Shown here piece by piece: positions 24,648-29,212 of a stretch of 29,212 nt of DNA. The DNA lies in NCBI GenBank assembly GCA_029975965.1, contig JARKOV010000045.1:1-29212 (forward strand), in the 5' to 3' direction. Source of the DNA: Anaerolinea sp. GTDB taxonomy: Bacteria; Chloroflexota; Anaerolineae; Anaerolineales; Anaerolineaceae. The translations under genes were made by a program, and so were the position numbers. The notes beneath the pieces are model-generated. The model made no database searches. It was not told where the DNA came from and saw only the letters and a program-made list of their open reading frames with translations. How positions within the stretch are numbered: position 1 is the first letter of the stretch; each line of letters starts with the position of its first letter.

Positions 24648-26876
24648 ATGGCGCAGACCGACGTGTTTTACCATCCTGGGAGTGGGGGCGAGCCGTTGAT
24701 GCCGTTGGGGCGTTTCCTGCCCCCGGTGCCCGCCGGCATGGCGGCGTCCTGGCTGCGCGAGCGGGTCGAACCAGGGGGATGGGTGATCGACCCGCTCAAC
24801 GCCACGCCGGCCCTGGCTCTGGAGGCGGCGCGAGTCGGGTACCGCGTGCTGGTGGCTTCGAACAACCCGGTGTTGACCTTCATGCTCGAGACGCTGGCAA
24901 CGGCGCCCCGCCCGGCGGAATTCCAGGCGGCGCTGGCCGAACTGGGCGCCGCCAGGCGCGGCGAAGAGCGCCTGGAACGGCATCTCCACTCGCTTTACCA
25001 GACGACCTGCGGAAATTGCTCCGCCGTGGTGCAGGCGCAGGCTTTCTTGTGGAAGCGGGGCGAGCCAGAGCCGTATGCGCGTGTGTATCGCTGCGATCAG
25101 TGCGGAGAAGAAAGCGAGCGACCGCTGGAAGCGGAGGATTTTGGTCGCTTGAACCTGCCGGGCAACGTCAACCTGCACCGCGCGCGCGCCCTGTCACGGG
25201 TTGCCGCCCCGAGTGACGAGCATTACGAGGGCGTGCAGGAAGCGCTGGCAGCCTACCTCGACCGGCCGTTATACGTGCTCTCTACCCTGATCAACAAGCA
25301 AGAAGGGCTTTCGGCGTCACCAGAGCTACGCCGGTTGATGGTCGCGTTGCTGATCAGCGCCTGCGATGCGGCCAGCGCCTTGTGGCCTTATCCGGGTGGG
25401 CGAACCCGCCCGCGACAACTGGGGATGCCATCGCAATTCCGCGAAAACAACGTCTGGCTGGCGATGGAAGAGGCCATTCCAGCCTGGTGCGGGCAACCTG
25501 AAGCGGTGCCGTTGGTGCACTGGCCGGCGCTGCCTCCTCCCGGTGGAATCGGCATTTATCCTGGGCGGATGCGGGGGATGCTGCCGCTGGGGGATGAGGT
25601 TCAGCCGGGCGCGGTTCTGACTGTATTTCCACGACCCAACCAGGCGTTCTGGACGCTCTCGGCGATGTGGGCGGGCTGGCTGTGGGGAAGGGATGCGTCG
25701 CTCCCGCTGCATGCCATGCTGGGCCGCAAACGCTTCGATTGGGCCTGGCATGCCAGCGCGATGCACAGCCCGGTGGCGGCTTTGTCGCGGGCGGTGCCGG
25801 AGGGGACGCCGATGGTCGGCCTGCTGCCGGAAATTGCGCCGGGATTCTTGAGCGCCGTGCTGGCTGCCGCCGCCGCGGGCGGTTTCGCGCTGCAGGGTCT
25901 GGCGTTGCGCGAAGACGCTGAAATTGCCCAGGCTGCCTGGACGGCGGGATCTGCGATCCCCTTGCCGGGTGAGGGCCAGCAGGAGGGCATTTACCAGGAA
26001 AGCATCCGCGAGGTGCTCGAGGCGCGCGCTGAGCCCGCGCCCTACCTGACGCTGTACGCGGGCGGTTTGAGCGGGCTGGTGCACGGCGCAACCACTGCCG
26101 GCGCGGTGGGCGACCTGCTGGCGCGGGTCCAGGCGCTGGCTGGGCGGGCTTATGCCGACCGCACCCTGGTGCGGCGGTTCGAGGGAGCCTCGCACGAAGA
26201 CGAGCGCAGCCTGTGGTGGCTGGCGCAACCGCCGGCCGACCTGGAAGAGCCGCTGGCCGACCGGGTCGAGCGCGAGGTGGTGCGCCTGCTGCAGCGCAAC
26301 CCGGGTTTCGAGCGGTCGGCGCTGGATGAGACCGTGTGCCGGGCGTTTCCCGGCCTGGTCACCCCACCGGCCGACCTGATCGAGGCGATTCTGGAGTCGT
26401 ACGCGGAGGAGGTGCCCGGGCAGCCGGGTCGCCTGCGCCTTTTACCGCAGGAGGCGCCGGCGTTGCGCCGAGCTGACCTGGAAGAGGCGCGCAAGCTGTT
26501 GCGCGAGACTGGCGAGCGGATGGGCTTCGTCATCTCGGGAGAGACTCCGCTGGTGTGGACGCCGCAGAGCTTCGGGCAGGTGTATTTCTTTTATCCGATG
26601 GCCTCTGCGCTGGTGAGCCGGTATGTATTGGGCAACCCACCAGGGCCGGTGCACCAGTGCGTGATGGTCTTCCCGGGCGGTCGGGCACGCCTGTTGAGCT
26701 TCAAGCTGCGCCGCGACCCGCGGCTGGCAGAGGCGTTAAAGGGTTGGCACTTGTTGAAGTTTCGCCATCTGCGCAACCTGCACGAGCGCAAGGACGTCGA
26801 CCCGGAGGTGTGGGATAGCCTGCTGGATGCCGACCCGCCCTTCTTCGAAGAGGCCGAGCAAATGCGGTTGTTGTAA
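24648..26876 (+). CDS. Zinc-ribbon protein related to DUF1156-type DNA methylases, catalytic motif apparently lost
   Basis: 742 residues, no signal peptide or membrane helix. The N-terminus (VIDPLNATPALALEAARVGYRVLVASNNP, spread over about 46-74) follows the pattern of SAM-binding motif I of adenine-specific methylases (DPFxGxGTxxLEAxRxGxxVxxxDxNP) but lacks the glycines. A zinc ribbon follows (C121, C124, C149, C152). Where DUF1156 relatives have TDPPYYD and an FFYxWL helix, this has FPRPNQAFWTLSAMWAGWLWG (split at about 327-347), with no Asp/Asn-Pro-Pro-Tyr. The C-terminal half (about 530-742) is unrecognised, with a possible winged-helix region near 535-600. The likely reading is a nucleic-acid-binding protein derived from a methylase and no longer catalytic; this homology is judged by eye. 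Divergent from the CPBP-hydrolase operon. Confidence 0.7.
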   Translation: MAQTDVFYHPGSGGEPLMPLGRFLPPVPAGMAASWLRERVEPGGWVIDPLNATPALALEAARVGYRVLVASNNPVLTFMLETLATAPRPAEFQAALAELGAARRGEERLERHLHSLYQTTCGNCSAVVQAQAFLWKRGEPEPYARVYRCDQCGEESERPLEAEDFGRLNLPGNVNLHRARALSRVAAPSDEHYEGVQEALAAYLDRPLYVLSTLINKQEGLSASPELRRLMVALLISACDAASALWPYPGGRTRPRQLGMPSQFRENNVWLAMEEAIPAWCGQPEAVPLVHWPALPPPGGIGIYPGRMRGMLPLGDEVQPGAVLTVFPRPNQAFWTLSAMWAGWLWGRDASLPLHAMLGRKRFDWAWHASAMHSPVAALSRAVPEGTPMVGLLPEIAPGFLSAVLAAAAAGGFALQGLALREDAEIAQAAWTAGSAIPLPGEGQQEGIYQESIREVLEARAEPAPYLTLYAGGLSGLVHGATTAGAVGDLLARVQALAGRAYADRTLVRRFEGASHEDERSLWWLAQPPADLEEPLADRVEREVVRLLQRNPGFERSALDETVCRAFPGLVTPPADLIEAILESYAEEVPGQPGRLRLLPQEAPALRRADLEEARKLLRETGERMGFVISGETPLVWTPQSFGQVYFFYPMASALVSRYVLGNPPGPVHQCVMVFPGGRARLLSFKLRRDPRLAEALKGWHLLKFRHLRNLHERKDVDPEVWDSLLDADPPFFEEAEQMRLL

Positions 26877-26980
26877 TTTAATAACTGCTCGTGCGGTAAA
26901 GGCTGGCTCAGCATAATAAACGTCAATGGTGGCGAAGCCCACAAAATAACCTATCAAATTACATTTGACCGAGTAGCAGT

Positions 26981-29212
26981 CTATGCCCCGATGGTGGCGG
27001 TGGGGGTGGGCGTGGGGGTGTCGGTCGCCGGCGGGACGGTGGGGGTGGGCGTCTCGGTAGGCGTCGGCGTTAGCGTGGGCGTCGGCGTCTGTGTGGGGGT
27101 GGTCGTCGGGGTCGGCGTGGGTGTCGGCGCCTCGATCTTGAGGTGGATGCGCTTCTCGGCATAACGACCGGTGGTGCTTTCCAGGTAGATGCGCAGGGTG
27201 ATGTTGCCGCGCGGGACCTCGTCAAGATTCCATGAGAAGATGCGGTCGGGCTGCCTGACCGGGTTGCTGGCGCCCTCCAGCAGAACCTTCCACTCGCCGG
27301 GGTCGTTGCCGGCGCCCCATTCCAGGCGGAAGCGGCGGAAATCGGCAGTGGCGTCTACCACGGCGTAGATGTCGAACGGATCGTTGAGGATCACCTGGTC
27401 TTCGGCCAGTCCGGCAAAATAGATGTTGGGGTGTGGATCGTTTGCCGTGCAGTCGCGGTCGGGGACGAAGAACAGCTCCTCGGCAAATCCGTTGTTTCGC
27501 GCCCAATCGCGCCCCTGTTCGGTTTCCTGGATCCAGCGAATCGCCCAACGATCGCTCACGTTCAACGCAAACTTCTCGGCGGTGAAACCGGAGCAGCTCG
27601 GTGAGGCGCGCAAGCCGGTCCAGGTGTCGATATTGGCTTTCTTCCACAGGTCGTTGTCACGGGAAGGCGGGAGCTGGTCGGCGGCGAAGATCTCGGTGCG
27701 CTGAGATGGGCACCATTCGGAGGGTTCGGCGCCGGAGACGGTGCAAACCACGCGCTCGACGACGTTGGCCGGGCGCGAGAAAGGCGTCGGGTTCCCGCCG
27801 GCAAGGCTCTGCTCGATGATCTGCATGAACTGCGACCAGATGGGCGCAGCGCCGGTCAGGCCTGAGACGCCCTCCATGGGGGTGTAATCGGCATTGCCGA
27901 CCCACACGCCCACGGCCACATCGGGCGTGTAGCCGATGGTCCAGTTGTCGCGGAAATCGTTGGTCGTGCCGGTCTTGGCAGCCACCTGGAAGGGCAACGC
28001 CAGCACCGAGCCAGTACCAAACATCGGCGCGCGGGCCTGGTTGTCGGAGAGGATCGAGTTGATCAGGTAGGCGTGCTCGGCGCGGATCACCTGCTCACCG
28101 GGCGGAGCCTGGTGCTCGAAGACCACGTTTCCGGCGTAATCGACGATTTTGGTGATCGCCAACGGGGGGACGCGCCTCCCGTTGTTGGCAAACACGCTGA
28201 AAGCCGAGGTCATTTCGATCAGGGTCACTTCGCCCCCACCGAGGGTCAGCGAGAGCCCGTAATCGTTGCGGTTCAAGGTGGAGATGCCCAGGCGCCTTGC
28301 GACGGGGATGAGGCCCGAATAGATCCCCACGTCCAGCAGGGTCTTGACTGCCGGCACGTTGTAAGAGTTGGCCAGCGCCGTGCGCACCGTGACCGGCCCA
28401 TGAAAGCGACCGTCGTAATTGACCGGCACGTACGGCGCGCGGTTGTCGTTGGGGTCGCCGGAGGGCGGGAATTCGCTGGGCACGTCCCAGATCAGCGTGG
28501 AGGGGGTCCAGCCCTTTTCGAAGGCGGCGAGGTAGGTGATCGGCTTGATCGATGAGCCGGGCTGGCGCGGTACGTTGGCCATGTTGATTTGCCCGGCGAT
28601 GGCTTCATTGTCAAAATCGGCTGAGCCAACCATAGCCAGGATTTCGCCCGTGGTGGGGCGGATGGCGACCAGCGCGCCGTTCTGCACGTTGAGGTCGCCC
28701 AACGCCTGCACTTGCTGGCTGACGATCGCCTGCGCCTGGTCTTGCAGGCCGGGGTCGAGGGTGGTGTAAACGGTGAAGCCGGAGCGGTAGATGGTTTGCG
28801 GGTCGTAGCGCTCTTCGAGCAGGGCGCGGATGTAGTTGACCCAGTGCGGGTAGCGGTAGGTGATCACCGGCGGCTGGAAGTTGTACGCCTCGATCTCCTG
28901 CGCCGCCTGGGTTGCCGCGGGAGCATCCACGCACACCGGCTGGATGTTGTTGGACACCTCGATGCAATTCTTCTCCTGGCTGAGCTGGTACATCAACACG
29001 AGGACCTGCTTGTGGCGGCGCAAGGTTTCGTCGCGATTGGTGTAGATGTCGTAGACGGAAGGCGCTTGCGGCAGGCCGGCCAGGAAAGCGGATTGGGCGA
29101 GGTTGAGCCCCTGGGCGGAGGTGTTGAAATAGGTCTCCGCGGCGGCTTCGATGCCGTATGCCAGGTTGCCGTAGTTGTTCTCATTGAGGAACAGCTCGAG
29201 GATCTCGTCTTT
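26981..29212 (-). CDS. Class A penicillin-binding protein (PBP1A-like), N-terminus outside window
   Basis: 743 C-terminal residues are visible; the frame is open through the window edge. The first residues (KDEILELFLNENNYGNLAYG, then AAAETYF and LAGLPQAPSVYD) are the end of the GT51 glycosyltransferase domain, which polymerises lipid II. The transpeptidase domain follows with SSIK (visible residues 220-223, bases 28544-28555), SYN (283-285) and KTG (413-415), all intact, so it should cross-link peptidoglycan outside the membrane. After it come a Cys-containing linker, an Ig-like domain of about 90 residues (FDIYAVVDATADFRRFRLEW region) and a Pro/Thr-rich tail of about 45 residues. Bifunctional PBPs of Chloroflexota often carry such extensions. 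Convergent with the methylase-like gene. Confidence 0.95.
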   Translation of the reverse strand, partial: KDEILELFLNENNYGNLAYGIEAAAETYFNTSAQGLNLAQSAFLAGLPQAPSVYDIYTNRDETLRRHKQVLVLMYQLSQEKNCIEVSNNIQPVCVDAPAATQAAQEIEAYNFQPPVITYRYPHWVNYIRALLEERYDPQTIYRSGFTVYTTLDPGLQDQAQAIVSQQVQALGDLNVQNGALVAIRPTTGEILAMVGSADFDNEAIAGQINMANVPRQPGSSIKPITYLAAFEKGWTPSTLIWDVPSEFPPSGDPNDNRAPYVPVNYDGRFHGPVTVRTALANSYNVPAVKTLLDVGIYSGLIPVARRLGISTLNRNDYGLSLTLGGGEVTLIEMTSAFSVFANNGRRVPPLAITKIVDYAGNVVFEHQAPPGEQVIRAEHAYLINSILSDNQARAPMFGTGSVLALPFQVAAKTGTTNDFRDNWTIGYTPDVAVGVWVGNADYTPMEGVSGLTGAAPIWSQFMQIIEQSLAGGNPTPFSRPANVVERVVCTVSGAEPSEWCPSQRTEIFAADQLPPSRDNDLWKKANIDTWTGLRASPSCSGFTAEKFALNVSDRWAIRWIQETEQGRDWARNNGFAEELFFVPDRDCTANDPHPNIYFAGLAEDQVILNDPFDIYAVVDATADFRRFRLEWGAGNDPGEWKVLLEGASNPVRQPDRIFSWNLDEVPRGNITLRIYLESTTGRYAEKRIHLKIEAPTPTPTPTTTPTQTPTPTLTPTPTETPTPTVPPATDTPTPTPTATIGA
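26984..27131. repeat. Low-complexity Pro/Thr tail coding repeat, G-rich on the plus strand
   Basis: About 50 codons of PTPTPT-type sequence at the 3' end of the penicillin-binding protein gene. The plus strand has dense G runs (GGGGG 27002-27006, GGG 27008-27010, GGGGG 27014-27018, GGG 27033-27035, GGGGG 27041-27045, GGG 27047-27049), enough for a possible G-quadruplex. The 26877-26980 gap beside it shows only a weak stem (GTGGC/GCCCAC near 26926-26940) and no T-tract terminator. Confidence 0.7.

Noticed and set aside
26887..26980. ACTGCTCG...CGAGTAGCAGT as an inverted repeat flanking the intergenic region
   Set aside because: The arms need a gap and mismatches to pair, and nothing else marks an element there.
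26984..27131. The GGTGGGGGTGGGCG-like run as a minisatellite or mobile-element end
   Set aside because: It is in frame with the penicillin-binding protein and codes a Pro/Thr tail typical of exported proteins, so it is a coding repeat.

Overview
The window reads as a piece of a high-GC bacterial chromosome (over 60% GC by eye in most of it), most likely Chloroflexota of the Anaerolineae type. This assignment is inferred from gene content: a DUF6391 protein, a PucC-like carrier, a FIST protein next to a multi-GAF kinase, secreted proteins with PPC domains, Pro/Thr-rich tails, and a clpC-radA neighbourhood. No rRNA, tRNA, CRISPR array, transposase or integrase was seen. No gene-free stretch exceeds about 175 bases.

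Layout. (1) 1-632: the 3' end of clpC, closed by a perfect 13-bp hairpin terminator. (2) 661-2442: a clearly AT-richer two-gene cassette, an N4/N6-type DNA methyltransferase followed 2 nt later by an EcoO109I/PmeII-type restriction endonuclease. It sits exactly between clpC and radA, which are operon neighbours in many bacteria. (3) 2446-3846: radA, with no visible leader of its own. (4) 3880-6459: two divergent major-facilitator carriers, the second of the PucC/bacteriochlorophyll-delivery type. (5) 6571-8082: DUF6391 membrane protein and holA. (6) 8178-12143: a 1321-residue secreted multidomain protein with an M23 peptidase core. (7) 20053-12281, minus strand: a run of a giant PDZ/7-9TM/4xGAF histidine kinase, a FIST sensor protein, a lipoprotein with a seven-repeat WD40 propeller plus SH3b domain, and a PhzF-family enzyme. 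(8) 24492-20143, minus strand: a CPBP protease fused to a lipoprotein-like alpha/beta hydrolase, then a NatA/NatB-like ABC-2 exporter, closed by a terminator. (9) 24648-26876: a zinc-ribbon protein shaped like a DUF1156-type DNA methylase but lacking the catalytic motif. (10) 29212-26981, minus strand: a class A penicillin-binding protein, cut at the window edge, ending in a Pro/Thr-rich tail.

How the parts fit. The restriction-modification pair is a self-contained defence unit that has displaced the leader of radA. The kinase, FIST protein and WD40/SH3b lipoprotein look like an envelope-sensing group, but no response regulator is present. The CPBP-hydrolase/NatAB operon looks like a membrane peptide-processing or export unit.

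Four genes (methyltransferase, kinase, CPBP-hydrolase, methylase-like protein) share the same start layout: a -10-like hexamer ending 6-7 nt before the ATG and no Shine-Dalgarno sequence, which suggests leaderless mRNAs. Others (DUF6391, the M23 protein, FIST, NatA) have clear Shine-Dalgarno sequences. The most unusual items are the cassette in clpC-radA, the CPBP-lipobox-hydrolase fusion and the apparently dead methylase-like zinc protein.
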